This document shows positions 26,642-34,957 of a stretch of DNA of 64,000 nt, piece by piece. The notes beneath the pieces are model-generated. The model made no database searches, had not been told where the DNA came from, and worked only from the letters and a program-made list of their open reading frames with translations. The translations under genes were made by a program, and so were the position numbers. The stretch covers positions 24,495-88,494 of the forward strand of contig NZ_CAIWTY010000082.1 in NCBI RefSeq assembly GCF_903915725.1. The letters run 5' to 3'. This stretch comes from an uncultured Rhodopila sp. GTDB lineage: Bacteria; Pseudomonadota; Alphaproteobacteria; Acetobacterales; Acetobacteraceae. The first letter of the stretch is position 1, and every line of letters starts with the position of its first letter.

Positions 26642-26813
26642 TAGGCGGCGCCCAATAATAAGCGAATCGGGCGGCTGACTTTGGTCCGTCATGGCCGGAT
26701 TGTCCGGGCCACCTATCGCGGCAGGCTGCTGGTATAGGTGGCCCGGACAAGCCGGGCCATGACGAGGAGGGAAGGACGCCCGACTGAAGCGGTAATTGTT
26801 GAGTGTCGCCTTA
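26642..26813. mobile_element. MITE-like element copy 1, containing family B palindrome
   Basis: About 172 bp bounded by TA dinucleotides, with imperfect terminal inverted repeats (taggcggcgcccaataata on the left; reverse complement of the right end is taaggcgacactcaacaatt). The interior contains the family B palindrome (26687-26764). The whole unit matches the reverse complement of 61597-61769 with few differences. Non-coding. A TA target site and short TIRs suggest mobilisation by a Tc1/IS630-type transposase, by inference. Confidence 0.75.
26687..26764. repeat. Dispersed palindromic repeat, family B copy 1
   Basis: Arms cgtcatggccggattgtcc / gtggcccggacaagccgggc-type sequence around a ~20-bp centre (tatcgcggcaggctgctggtata). 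Same core at 55988, 60587 and 61645. Confidence 0.85.
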
Positions 26814-26876
26814 GCCACCTGCGGTCCCGCGCCCCGTAGGCGTTAAAATAGCGGCCGGCGGTTGCCGCTTCCCCCC

Positions 26877-26961
26877 GCGATGCCGACGCAGATCGGCATC
26901 CACGCCTGCGCCTAAACCCGCACCACAAGGCGTGGATGGTGCGCCTCCGCGCACGATGACG
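26877..26961. repeat. Dispersed palindromic repeat, family A copy 4
   Basis: gcgatgccgacgcagatcgg, catccacgcct, loop, aaggcgtggatggtgcgcctc, cgcgcacgatgacgg. The extended flank (ggcgttaaaatag... and ggacaaacgcagccgccg) is shared in inverted orientation with copies 9-10 at the right end of the window. The remaining sequence up to 27100 holds no gene. Confidence 0.85.
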
Positions 26962-27100
26962 GAGGACAAACGCAGCCGCCGCGGCACTATTCTAACGCCG
27001 ATGGGGCCTGCGGCCGCCATGACGATACTGGCGGCCTGCCGACCGGTCAGAGTCAAGGCCGGTTGGCATACCCGTCAGGCGCGACCCGATATCGACACCC

Positions 27101-28789
27101 CTATGGCAACGGGCCCGCACCCTGGAACCGCCGCCATGCGCTCATCTGCACCGCCGAGGTCAGGCAGTGCACCACCACCGGCTTCGTCTTCACCGCGAAC
27201 GCCCGGGCGATACCGCCCTCAACCTCCGACTCCTCCCGGATCGTGATCCCTTCCGCGCCGAACGATCGGCCCCAGGCGGCGAAGTCCGGGTTGGTCAGCC
27301 GCGTCGCCTCCATGAACGTGCGGTCAGGGTAGCGCACATACGAATGCATGCCGATCGTGCCATACATCGAATTGTCCGAGATGATCACGATCGGCGCCGC
27401 GCCGTATTGGCAGGCGGTGGCGATTTCATTACCCATCATCAACGCGCCGCCGTCGCCCATGAACGCAACGACCTGGCTGCCCGGCCGGCGCAGCGCGCCG
27501 GCCACCGCCATCGGCATGCCCGACCCCATGGCGCCGACGACCGAGGACAGGAACACCTGCCCCGGCCTGAAGCTGATATAGCGATGCAGAAACGACCCGA
27601 AATTGCCGGCATCCGACGTGACCACCGCGTCATCAGCCAGATGCTTGTCGATCTCGCAGACCACGGCAGCGAAATTGACCCCGTCCACCGCCGGCTCCCA
27701 GGTCTTTTCCAGCAGCGATAGATGAATCTTGTGCAACCCGTCGATCCAGCCCCGCCGCTTCGACGCATCCGCCGGAGGCTTCAGCGCCAGCAGTCCCTTT
27801 ACCACCTCGTAAGGATCGCACGGCATGCCCAGATCAGGCATCCAAACCCGGCCCACCTCATTCGGATCCGGCCAGATATGAACCAGCGGAAGCTGCGGCT
27901 GCGGCGCGGCGGGAAATGTGTAGGACTGGCTCACCGTATCGGTCAACCGTTCCCCCAGCGCCACGATCAGATCGGCTTGTTTCATTTCCCCAATCAATGC
28001 GGGCGGCACGCGGATGCCCATGTAGCCGCCGTAGTTCGGATGCCGCGCATCGAACAACTGCGGCCGCCGGTGAGTCGGACTGACCGGCAGCACCCAATCC
28101 TCCGACAGCCGCCGCAAATCGGCGTAGACGTCGGGCTCATACAGGCTGTCCGCCAGCAACGCGCCGCCCGCCAGGATCAGCGGCCGTTCCGCCCGCGCCA
28201 GCATCTCCGCCAGCCGTTGCAAGTCCTGCGTCCGCGGCCCGGCGACGACGCGCGGCCGGGGCTGGTTCAGCACCGCGTCGGTGGGTTCGTCGAAAATGTC
28301 CTCCGGCAGGATCACCGCCACCGGGCCGGGCGTGCCGCTTTCCGCAACATGAAAGGCGCGGGCGATGGCTTCGGAGGCCTGTTCCGGCTGGTTCACCTCG
28401 ACGACGCTTTTGGTGATGTCGGACAGCAGGCGGGAGTAGTTCTGCTCCTGCAACGCCAGCCGCCCGAAATCCGCCCGCTCCACCTGGCCCACCAGCATCA
28501 CCATCGGGGTGGCGTCGTGGAAGGCCGAGTGCAGCGACACCATCGCGTTCGACAGGCCCGGACCGCGCGAGACGACGCAGACCCCTGCCCGCTTGCGCAG
28601 CCGCCCGTCGGCAACGGCCATGAACCCGGCCCCGCCCTCGTGCCGGCAGACGATCAGGCGAATGGTGTTGCGCTCGGTCAGCACGCTGGTCAGGCCGACA
28701 TAGCTTTCGCCGGGCACGCAGAAGATCTGATCGACGTCATGCGCTTCGAGGCTGTCGGCCAGCAGCCGGGCGACGGTGGTGGTGGGCAT
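27101..28789 (-). CDS. Acetolactate synthase-like thiamine pyrophosphate enzyme
   Basis: A 562-residue ThDP-dependent enzyme with the three-domain layout of the IlvB family. The N-terminal PYR domain (ADSLEAHDVDQIFCVPGESYVGLTSVL, with the catalytic Glu in G-E-S-Y) and VCVVSRGPGLSNAMVSLHSAFHDATPMVMLVGQV come first. A central nucleotide-fold domain and the C-terminal PP domain (VVAFMGDGGALMMGNEIATACQYGAAPIVIISDNSMYGTI, the GDG...N magnesium/ThDP motif) follow. Family members include acetolactate synthase, benzoylformate decarboxylase and others; no ilvN partner is adjacent, so a catabolic carboligase or decarboxylase is as likely as biosynthetic ALS. It is divergent from the DedA-like gene. Confidence 0.88.
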   Translation of the reverse strand: MPTTTVARLLADSLEAHDVDQIFCVPGESYVGLTSVLTERNTIRLIVCRHEGGAGFMAVADGRLRKRAGVCVVSRGPGLSNAMVSLHSAFHDATPMVMLVGQVERADFGRLALQEQNYSRLLSDITKSVVEVNQPEQASEAIARAFHVAESGTPGPVAVILPEDIFDEPTDAVLNQPRPRVVAGPRTQDLQRLAEMLARAERPLILAGGALLADSLYEPDVYADLRRLSEDWVLPVSPTHRRPQLFDARHPNYGGYMGIRVPPALIGEMKQADLIVALGERLTDTVSQSYTFPAAPQPQLPLVHIWPDPNEVGRVWMPDLGMPCDPYEVVKGLLALKPPADASKRRGWIDGLHKIHLSLLEKTWEPAVDGVNFAAVVCEIDKHLADDAVVTSDAGNFGSFLHRYISFRPGQVFLSSVVGAMGSGMPMAVAGALRRPGSQVVAFMGDGGALMMGNEIATACQYGAAPIVIISDNSMYGTIGMHSYVRYPDRTFMEATRLTNPDFAAWGRSFGAEGITIREESEVEGGIARAFAVKTKPVVVHCLTSAVQMSAWRRFQGAGPLP

Positions 28790-28875
28790 CGTTCTGGCGT
28801 CTCCTGTTTTGCCGGGAACGATAATCAGGCGGTTGGTGCGTGACCAGAGACGCGCGGGCTGCTAGACGCGGCGCC

Positions 28876-29454
28876 ATGCTTCAACGATTGTATGCGCGCG
28901 TCATGGCGCTCGCCGCCTCCCCGTACGCTGCCTGGTGGCTGGCGTTGATCGCCTTTGCCGAGGCGAGCTTCTTTCCCATCCCGCCGGATGCGCTGCTGGT
29001 GCCGATGGCACTGGCGAAGCCGCGAAAGGCGTGGCGGTTCGCGGCGATCTGCACCGCGGCGAGCGTGACCGGTGGCGCGCTGGGCTATCTGATCGGCTTT
29101 GCGGTATTCGACCAGCTCGCCCGGCCGATCCTGAACCTTTATGGCTACGGCAACGCCTATGCGGCGTTCCAGACGACATTCCAGAAATACGGGGTGTGGA
29201 TCATCCTGGTGAAAGGGCTGACGCCGATCCCTTACAAGATAGTGACGATTGCGGCGGGGGCGGCGCGATTCGATTTCGCGGTGTTCATGGCGGCGAGCGT
29301 TGTCACGCGCGGCGCGCGGTTCTTCATTGTCGCCACCCTGCTGCATTTCTTCGGCGATTCGGTGCGGGATTTTATCGAGCGCCGGCTGACGCTGGTGACC
29401 TGCGCCTTGGCGGTGGGGATTGTCGGCGGGTTCCTGGCGCTGAAGCTGCTGTAG
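28876..29454 (+). CDS. DedA/YqaA family inner-membrane protein
   Basis: A 192-residue membrane protein with four to five hydrophobic helices and the SNARE-associated (VTT/DedA) motif pattern: LIAFAEASFFPIPPDALLVPMALAKPRKAW, ASVTGGALGYLIGFAVFD, YGVWIILVKGLTPIPYKIVTIAAGAARFDFAVFMAASVVTRGARFF. The F-x-P-x-P and G-x-x-P-x-P-x-K turns are typical. DedA-family proteins are implicated in undecaprenyl-phosphate or lipid flipping and membrane homeostasis; the YqaA branch is less characterised. The start at the ATG 28876 puts the first helix at residue ~10; an in-frame start at 28840 is possible. Confidence 0.88.
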   Translation: MLQRLYARVMALAASPYAAWWLALIAFAEASFFPIPPDALLVPMALAKPRKAWRFAAICTAASVTGGALGYLIGFAVFDQLARPILNLYGYGNAYAAFQTTFQKYGVWIILVKGLTPIPYKIVTIAAGAARFDFAVFMAASVVTRGARFFIVATLLHFFGDSVRDFIERRLTLVTCALAVGIVGGFLALKLL

Positions 29455-29841
29455 CTACGGCGCGAGCCGCCTGGACCGGAACCACGCCGCCACCGCCGCT
29501 TCTTCGATCGTCCCGGCTGCCAGAGATTCCATCAGCCTCACCGCGTCAGCCGGATCGAACCGAAGGATGCAGCCGTTATCCGCCAGAAACAGGCGCGCGA
29601 CCACCCAGGCGGTGCGTTTGTTTCCGTCGGAAAAGCCGTGGTTCTTCGCCAGTCCGTGCGCATAGGCAGCAGCCTGTGCCGCCGCGTCGGGATCGCCATA
29701 GGCGGCCAGATTCCGCGGGCGCGCCAGAGCGGACTCAACCAACCCCGGGTCGCGCACGCCGTCCAACCCGCCATGCTCGGCAAGCTGCGCTTCGTGCACC
29801 GCCTGCACGACGGCCGGATCAACCCAACGCCATTCGGTCAT
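29455..29841 (-). CDS. Death-on-curing (Doc/Fic fold) toxin
   Basis: A 128-residue Doc-type protein. The Fic-fold motif HGFSDGNKRTAW is at residues 68-79 (H-x-F-x-D-G/A-N-K-R), followed by the helix LFLADNGCILRFDP. An N-terminal segment (VVQAVHEAQLAEHGG...RDPGLVESALARPRN) is typical of Doc. Family members phosphorylate EF-Tu and stop translation. It is preceded by an AbrB-type antitoxin gene whose stop overlaps its start by four bases. Expression should be coupled and controlled from the palindrome upstream of the antitoxin. Confidence 0.9.
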   Translation of the reverse strand: MTEWRWVDPAVVQAVHEAQLAEHGGLDGVRDPGLVESALARPRNLAAYGDPDAAAQAAAYAHGLAKNHGFSDGNKRTAWVVARLFLADNGCILRFDPADAVRLMESLAAGTIEEAAVAAWFRSRRLAP

Positions 29842-30068
29842 TTCGCCAATGCGCGCAGAATGTCCCGGTCCTCATGCATGATCGTCTCCGCAAGCGACAT
29901 CTGACGCTCAAAGTCCGGGGAATACGGGGTCAGCCGGTATCCGCCATCCGGCGCCTCGGTCAGGTACAGCATATCCCCCTTGGCGACCTTCAACCGCTCC
30001 TGCGCGGCCTTCGGCAGGATGAAGCCGACGGATGACCCGACGGTGGTCACTTTGAACGCGAGCATCAT
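29838..30068 (-). CDS. AbrB/SpoVT-type antitoxin of the Doc module
   Basis: A 76-residue swapped-hairpin DNA-binding protein: MLAFKVTTVGSSVGFILPKAAQERLKVAKGDMLYLTEAPDGGYRLTPY (the AbrB/MazE N-terminal fold with the G-x-S-x-G-x-x-L/I-P-K signature), followed by a toxin-binding tail (DFERQMSLAETIMHEDRDILRALAK). GGAGG precedes two adjacent ATG codons (30068 and 30065). It lies directly upstream of doc with ATGA overlap. A perfect inverted repeat 12 bases upstream of its start is the presumptive operator. Confidence 0.88.
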   Translation of the reverse strand: MMLAFKVTTVGSSVGFILPKAAQERLKVAKGDMLYLTEAPDGGYRLTPYSPDFERQMSLAETIMHEDRDILRALAK

Positions 30069-30080
30069 GGGCCTCCGGGG

Positions 30081-30100
30081 TATATAACGAATGTTATATA
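30081..30100. promoter_or_regulatory. Inverted-repeat operator of the AbrB-Doc module
   Basis: TATATAAC-GAAT-GTTATATA: perfect 8-bp arms around a 4-base spacer. It lies 12 bases upstream of the antitoxin start and close to its ribosome-binding site, AT-rich in a GC-rich region. It may double as the -10 element; position and symmetry suggest autoregulation. Confidence 0.65.
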
Positions 30101-30189
30101 GACAAACGGCGCGGATCGGGCAAGAGTTCATCCAGTTGACCGCCCCCGCAGCCACGCGTAATCGCCATACACACTCAGGAATCAGACCC

Positions 30190-30999
30190 ATGCGACAGCT
30201 CTCACCCGCCGGCGAGCAAGTGGTCAACGACCTCGCCCAGCGCCATGGCTTCAGCTTCGATGCGGTGGCGACGATGCTGGACGCCGTGATCAACGGCAAT
30301 GGCGGGATGGCGCAGTTCAGCCACCCCGAGTTCGGCGGCTCCGGCCAATGGATGCGCGGTGGCATGACCATGATCGGCGACATGTTCAACGGCTATCTGA
30401 AGGGCCGCGTCGATGCGCTGTGCGGCGACCTGTCCGCCATCGTTGCCAACCAGCCCAACCTGACCCGGGACGGCAGCTTCCAGTCGCAGAGCCAGGGCGG
30501 CTACGGCCAGCAGCACCAGCAGACCGGCGGCGGACCCTCCGGCCCGAACAGCCTGTTCATCCCGCCGCCGAACACCGGGGCATCCGGCAACTGGTGGGGC
30601 GATGAGCTGAACTGGCCGAACAGCACCGGCGCGCAGAACAATGTCCGCTATGCCTATTTCGCCCAGGCGCGGCGGCTGGCGATCGACCTGAACGGGACGG
30701 TGACGATCTACGATACGCTGGACCACGCCATCGGCGGCTTCGGCCAGCAGCAGTCCTATGGCGGGTCGTTCACCTTCACGAGCCAATACGGCATCGTGGA
30801 TGTGTCGTCCCTGCCGGTCATATCGGTGAACGGCGTGCGGGCTCAGCCTTTGCCACCGTTCGCCCCGCCGCCGGAGAGTCCCGCGACCAACGGCGACGTG
30901 TTCGCGGCGATCGAGAAGCTGGCAGCACTGCACAACCGCGGCATCCTCAGCGATGCGGAGTTCAACACAAAGAAGGCGGAACTGCTAAGCAGGCTGTAA
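30190..30999 (+). CDS. SHOCT-domain protein
   Basis: A 269-residue soluble protein. The last ~30 residues (FAAIEKLAALHNRGILSDAEFNTKKAELLSRL) form a SHOCT motif (short helical oligomerisation domain with the G-I/L-x-[ST]-x-x-E-F-x-x-K-K signature). The N-terminal ~100 residues (QVVNDLAQRHGFSFDAVATMLDAVINGNGGMAQFSH...) are helical. A low-complexity Q/G/P linker (QSQSQGGYGQQHQQTGGGPSGPN) follows. A beta-rich central part around residues 130-215 looks globular. Function unknown; SHOCT domains mediate oligomerisation. AGGA precedes the ATG at 30190. Confidence 0.8.
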   Translation: MRQLSPAGEQVVNDLAQRHGFSFDAVATMLDAVINGNGGMAQFSHPEFGGSGQWMRGGMTMIGDMFNGYLKGRVDALCGDLSAIVANQPNLTRDGSFQSQSQGGYGQQHQQTGGGPSGPNSLFIPPPNTGASGNWWGDELNWPNSTGAQNNVRYAYFAQARRLAIDLNGTVTIYDTLDHAIGGFGQQQSYGGSFTFTSQYGIVDVSSLPVISVNGVRAQPLPPFAPPPESPATNGDVFAAIEKLAALHNRGILSDAEFNTKKAELLSRL

Positions 31000-31033
31000 G
31001 ATAGCCGGCCTCTCGCCGGCATAGGAGTCCGCC

Positions 31034-32902
31034 TTGAGTAGCCGCCGCCGGATTGCACTGGCCGCCGCCGTCCTGCTGGCGCTGATCGTCTTCGCCGCCG
31101 GCGGTTCGCTGATTTGGGCGATGCACGCCAATCTCGGCCCATTCGCCGCGCGCCTCGCCTCCGCCAGACTGCACCGGCCTGTCAGCGCGGGAGAATTGCG
31201 GGTCGGGTGGAACGGCGGGATAACGGTCATGCTGCGCGACCTGCGCGTTGACAACCTCGAAGGCGGCAGCGGCCCGGTGATGGTCGGCCTGCGCCAACTG
31301 GATGCGGTGGTGGAGCCGCGATCCATCCTATCCGGTCCGCTGGTCGTCCGCTCCGTGGCGGTTGATGGCGTGAACTTGCTGCTGGAGCGCGTCACGGGAG
31401 ATGCGGCCAACTGGAAGTTCGGCCCGCCCCGGCCCAAGCCTGCGTCACCACCCGATCTGGCGGCCTTCCCGACGGTGCTCGACGCCGCGGTACATGACTT
31501 CGCCTTCACCTTCCGGACCTCCAGCGGCGCTATTCTGGATGCCAAAGCCGCCTCCTTCGCCCTGCGCACGCCGGCGCGGGACCAGCCGATCGAGGTGGTT
31601 GCGGATGGCAGCTATAACGGGACGCCGATGCATGTGGAGGGTAATTTCCAGTCGTTCGACCGCCTCCGCCTGGTGCCGCAGCCCTTCGGGACCAGCGTGC
31701 AAATCAAGTCCGGCGACGCGGTGGCCGAATTCAAAGGCACGATGACCGATCCGCTGAACTTCGACGGGGTGACGGGACCGGTCTACCTCAACGTCCCGTT
31801 CCTGAGCGATCTGCAGGACGCCATCGGCTTCAGTATCGACGCGAACCTGCCGGTCTCGCTGGCGGGCACGCTGACCAAGACCGGCGATGACTGGGATCTG
31901 CCCGACGGCAACGGGCTGATCGATGAGGACGCCTTCACCCTGTCCGGCCATATGAAGGAAGGCCCGCACGGGCAGGCTGACGATGTCAAGTTTTCAGCGG
32001 TGTTCGATCGTCTCGACCTGAATCTGCTGACCGATGCAGGAGCGAAGCGGCCGAAGGGGACCAAGGCACCGCGCAATGTACGTTCCGCGAGTATCCCGCT
32101 GTATGTGGATGATAAGCCTCTTACGCTGCTGGATGCGAACGTCAATGTGAAACAACTGATCTATGGCCGTTTCAATGCCAGCGACGTTGCCCTGCGCGCC
32201 AAGCTCGTTCCGAAGCGGATATCGTTGGACAACCTGTCGCTGCTGTACGCAGGCGCGCGCGCGGTCGTGTCCGGTGCGGCCGAGCAGAAGGGGCCGATGG
32301 CCCAGGTTGACGTGACGGCCAATTTGTCCGGTGGCGATCTGCGGACCCTGCTGCGGTCGGTTGGGGTCAGCCCGGTGCCGATCGGCGGCGGCTTCGCGGC
32401 GCAGGCGGTCTCGACCATGACGGGCGACGACCTCGTCCGCGCCATGCGGGGCGCGCACACCTCGGCGCTGGTGACGATGACCAGCGGGTCGCTGGATACC
32501 AATATTGTTGAAATGATCTCGTTGAATGCGCGGCGACTGTTCCGCAAGCCGACGGGAGCGTCCGGTATCAGTTGCATGCTGGGTGTGGTTGACATGAACG
32601 GGCTGGCGGGACGGTTGCGGCCGCTGCGTATCCGGACCAGCGACGGGACGCTGGCCGGCGTCGGCAGCTTCGATTTGCAGAAGAAATGGCTGGATCTGAC
32701 GGTCGGCAGCCTGTCATCGACCACGGATTTCTTCGCGCTGGATATCCCGATCAGCATCAGCGGCTCGCTCGACAACCCGCACGTGCGGCCCGCGGGCAAG
32801 TCCACCGCGCGGGATCACCTGTTCAGCGGCGACGAACTGGGAGGATTGCCCCCTGCGCAGCAGGCGGCGGCACGGGCGAACCGGTGCCTGTCGGGGCGGT
32901 AG
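31034..32902 (+). CDS. AsmA-family protein
   Basis: A 622-residue envelope protein. A single N-terminal membrane helix (RIALAAAVLLALIVFAAGGSLIWAM) is followed by a long periplasmic beta-rich region with AsmA-type strands (LHRPVSAGELRVGWNGGITVMLRDLRVDN, VKQLIYGRFNASDVALRAKLVPKRISLDNLSL, VVSGAAEQKGPMAQVDVTANLSGGDLRTLL). The closing segment (GTLAGVGSFDLQKKWLDLTVGSL..., IPISISGSLDNPHVRP) is also typical. AsmA-like proteins are bridge-like lipid-transfer or membrane-homeostasis factors. The start is TTG 31034, supported by AGGAG seven bases upstream. It follows the SHOCT gene after 34 bases on the same strand. Confidence 0.85.
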   Translation: MSSRRRIALAAAVLLALIVFAAGGSLIWAMHANLGPFAARLASARLHRPVSAGELRVGWNGGITVMLRDLRVDNLEGGSGPVMVGLRQLDAVVEPRSILSGPLVVRSVAVDGVNLLLERVTGDAANWKFGPPRPKPASPPDLAAFPTVLDAAVHDFAFTFRTSSGAILDAKAASFALRTPARDQPIEVVADGSYNGTPMHVEGNFQSFDRLRLVPQPFGTSVQIKSGDAVAEFKGTMTDPLNFDGVTGPVYLNVPFLSDLQDAIGFSIDANLPVSLAGTLTKTGDDWDLPDGNGLIDEDAFTLSGHMKEGPHGQADDVKFSAVFDRLDLNLLTDAGAKRPKGTKAPRNVRSASIPLYVDDKPLTLLDANVNVKQLIYGRFNASDVALRAKLVPKRISLDNLSLLYAGARAVVSGAAEQKGPMAQVDVTANLSGGDLRTLLRSVGVSPVPIGGGFAAQAVSTMTGDDLVRAMRGAHTSALVTMTSGSLDTNIVEMISLNARRLFRKPTGASGISCMLGVVDMNGLAGRLRPLRIRTSDGTLAGVGSFDLQKKWLDLTVGSLSSTTDFFALDIPISISGSLDNPHVRPAGKSTARDHLFSGDELGGLPPAQQAAARANRCLSGR

Positions 32903-32967
32903 CTAACATGCACATGCCCGGCGCGGCAGGTGCCGTTGAACCCGTGGCGGGCGCAGCCCTCGCTCGG

Positions 32968-33045
32968 CGTGCTCGGTCGCCATCGACGCCTTGGCGCGCT
33001 GCATCACCGCAAGGCGTGGATGGTGGCCCTTCGGCCACTATGACG
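32968..33045. repeat. Dispersed palindromic repeat, family A copy 5
   Basis: Divergent copy: ccatcgacgccttgg, loop, ccgcaaggcgtggatggtggccc, ttcggccactatgacg. It occupies much of the space between the convergent AsmA and cupredoxin genes; no gene is seen in the rest. Confidence 0.7.
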
Positions 33046-33200
33046 TCAGCAGCAACGCCGACACCATTTGCCGGCTGCCAGAATGACGCCGCGCGCACCT
33101 TTCGGCATGGCTACCCCCTGCACAGCGATCGGATGAGCAAGAGTCAACGCGGTAAAGGTCTGTCTCGGCCCGTTTAGCCTCCCTCCATCGTCCGCTCCGG

Positions 33201-33605
33201 CTACGGACTCACCTCGATCGAACCGTGCATCCCGAACAGACCATGCAGGAAGTGGGTACACCTGAGACGATACGTGCCCGCGGTGCGGGGGATCAGGTTG
33301 AGCTCAACCGTATCGTGCCCGGCAACATCGACATCGCCGTCCTTCGGTGCGGACGTTCCGGGCGGAAAGCTGCTGGCGGCAAAAAACGCCGGGGCGCTGA
33401 AATCGTGCGCGCCGGAGCTTTCGTTCACCAGACGCAGCCGAACCGGCACGCCCGCCTTCAGCCGCAGGTTTTCCGGTTCAAATGCAAAGTTCGACAAGGT
33501 GACCGTAACAGTCTGCGCCGTGGTAGCCGGCGCCGGTTGGGCGATAGCCGACAGTCCCGCCACGGCCATAAGCACGATCGCCACGGCGCTCCCGACTATG
33601 CGCAT
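33201..33605 (-). CDS. Secreted cupredoxin-like copper protein
   Basis: A 134-residue protein with signal peptide (MRIVGSAVAIVLMAVAGLSAIAQ) and a single cupredoxin barrel. Candidate type 1 copper ligands are visible: His in SSGAHDFSAP and the Cys-His-Met cluster in YRLRCTHFLHGLFGMHGSIEV (C-x-H-x3-H-x3-M). This loop arrangement resembles short plastocyanin/azurin-like electron carriers or copper chaperones of the periplasm. It lies 26 bases downstream of a radical SAM gene on the same strand and is probably co-transcribed with it. The start at 33605 is set by the signal peptide. Confidence 0.82.
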   Translation of the reverse strand: MRIVGSAVAIVLMAVAGLSAIAQPAPATTAQTVTVTLSNFAFEPENLRLKAGVPVRLRLVNESSGAHDFSAPAFFAASSFPPGTSAPKDGDVDVAGHDTVELNLIPRTAGTYRLRCTHFLHGLFGMHGSIEVSP

Positions 33606-33631
33606 CCTTCCCCCTCCGGCCGACGCCCGCT

Positions 33632-34957
33632 TCAGAATTCGCTGAACTCGCACATACTCTCAGAATTCTGTGCCACTTTCCGCTGTGTCAGGTTCACATT
33701 CCACGAAGCCAGATCCGCCTGGGAGCGGGGAATCCGCAAGCGTTGCGCCATGGAGCGCACCGAGTAGAATTCCCGCTGCAGCTTTTGCACATTGGAGACC
33801 AGTTGCTCCTTCGACATTTTCGCCGGATGGATGTGGCAGAAGGCGCCGGGCCAGCGTTCCATGTTGGCCTCATCGATGATGCGGTCCTCGGCCTTCATGC
33901 GGTCCCATAATGGCGTGCCGCGCAACGGCACCAGGATGTTGAAATAGGCCGCCGGGACCTTGTGCTCCTTCAGGAACTCCAGGGTCGCGGGGAAGATGGT
34001 TTCGTCATCCGCATCCGCACCGAAGACGAAATTGAACGAAAAGCTGATGTTGCGCTTATTCAGGTTGCCGATCATGTCGGTGTAGCTGTGGGATTTGTTG
34101 AATTCCTTGTGCATGGTCTTCAACGTGTCCTGGGAGATGCTCTCGATCCCCATGTTCACATGCAGCAGTCCGGATCTCTGCGCCAGGTCAAGGAATTCCG
34201 CGTCCAGCCCGAAGCGCGGCGAGAACAGCGCCGACCAGCGGATTTTCAGCGGGATCAGCGCTTCGAGCAGCTCCATCGTGCGCTTCTTGTTGCCGACGAA
34301 CTGGCTGGCGGCGAAAAAGATGTGGTGGCTGCCGGACTTCCGGATTTCCTCGACGATCTCCTCGGCCGGGCGATCACGGTAGCCGTAGTCGCCGTTCAGG
34401 CGGCGTTCGGCGCAGAAATCGCAGGTGTAGGGACAGCCGCGCGATTGCTGGATGACCACGGGCCGGTAGAACACGTAGTCCTTCGGCTTGAGCAGATCCC
34501 ATCGCGGCGTCGGCATGCCCTCCATGCTGGCGGCGGTCTCGCGCTGGTAGAATTGCTGCAGGCGCCCGGCCGCGGCGTCCTCCAGCATCACAGGGAAGAT
34601 GTCCTCCGCCTCGCCGATGCACACACCGTCGGCGTGCCGGGCCATTTCCTCGGCGTAGAACGTGGCATGCGGGCCGCCCATCAGGACCGGGACGTTGCGG
34701 GCCCTGAACCTGTCGGCGATCTCATAGGCGCGCAGCGAGGTCACCATGCGGGCGGTGATGGCGACGACATCCACGTTGGCGTTGAAATCCGGCTCCTCGA
34801 TCGCGTCGTCGACCAGCGTGATATCCCAGCCCGGCGGGGCCAGCGCCGCCAGATACGGCATGACCGCGCCCATCAGCTTGCGCTTGCGGATGCGAAGCGG
34901 CCGGCGGTCATCGCGTGAGCGATAGCAGGCGGCCTGGATGATCAGCAGTCTGGGCAT
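33632..34957 (-). CDS. B12-binding-domain radical SAM enzyme
   Basis: A 441-residue radical SAM protein. Residues 1-~140 form a B12-binding-like Rossmann domain (LLIIQAACYRSRDDRRPLRIRKRKLMGAVMPYLAALAPPGWDITLVDD, VPVLMGGPHATFYAEEMARHADGVCIGEAED) without the D-x-H-x-x-G base-off motif. The 4Fe-4S motif C-x3-C-x2-C is in SRGCPYTCDFC near residue 175. Barrel motifs follow: IFFAASQFVGNK, VNMGIESISQDTLKTMHK, SFNFVFGADADDETIF, NILVPLRGTPLWDRM. Such enzymes do methylations or rearrangements, for example on lipids, hopanoids or tetrapyrroles; the substrate is not deducible. It is probably co-transcribed with the copper protein downstream. Confidence 0.88.
   Translation of the reverse strand: MPRLLIIQAACYRSRDDRRPLRIRKRKLMGAVMPYLAALAPPGWDITLVDDAIEEPDFNANVDVVAITARMVTSLRAYEIADRFRARNVPVLMGGPHATFYAEEMARHADGVCIGEAEDIFPVMLEDAAAGRLQQFYQRETAASMEGMPTPRWDLLKPKDYVFYRPVVIQQSRGCPYTCDFCAERRLNGDYGYRDRPAEEIVEEIRKSGSHHIFFAASQFVGNKKRTMELLEALIPLKIRWSALFSPRFGLDAEFLDLAQRSGLLHVNMGIESISQDTLKTMHKEFNKSHSYTDMIGNLNKRNISFSFNFVFGADADDETIFPATLEFLKEHKVPAAYFNILVPLRGTPLWDRMKAEDRIIDEANMERWPGAFCHIHPAKMSKEQLVSNVQKLQREFYSVRSMAQRLRIPRSQADLASWNVNLTQRKVAQNSESMCEFSEF

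Noticed and set aside
26687..26764. Small ORFs reading MARLVRAT / GPDKPGHD
   Set aside because: Generated by the family B palindrome in both strands.
29455..30068. Reading the Doc/AbrB pair as a remnant
   Set aside because: Both genes are full length, with the HGFSDGNKR motif, coupled overlap, ribosome-binding site and operator intact.
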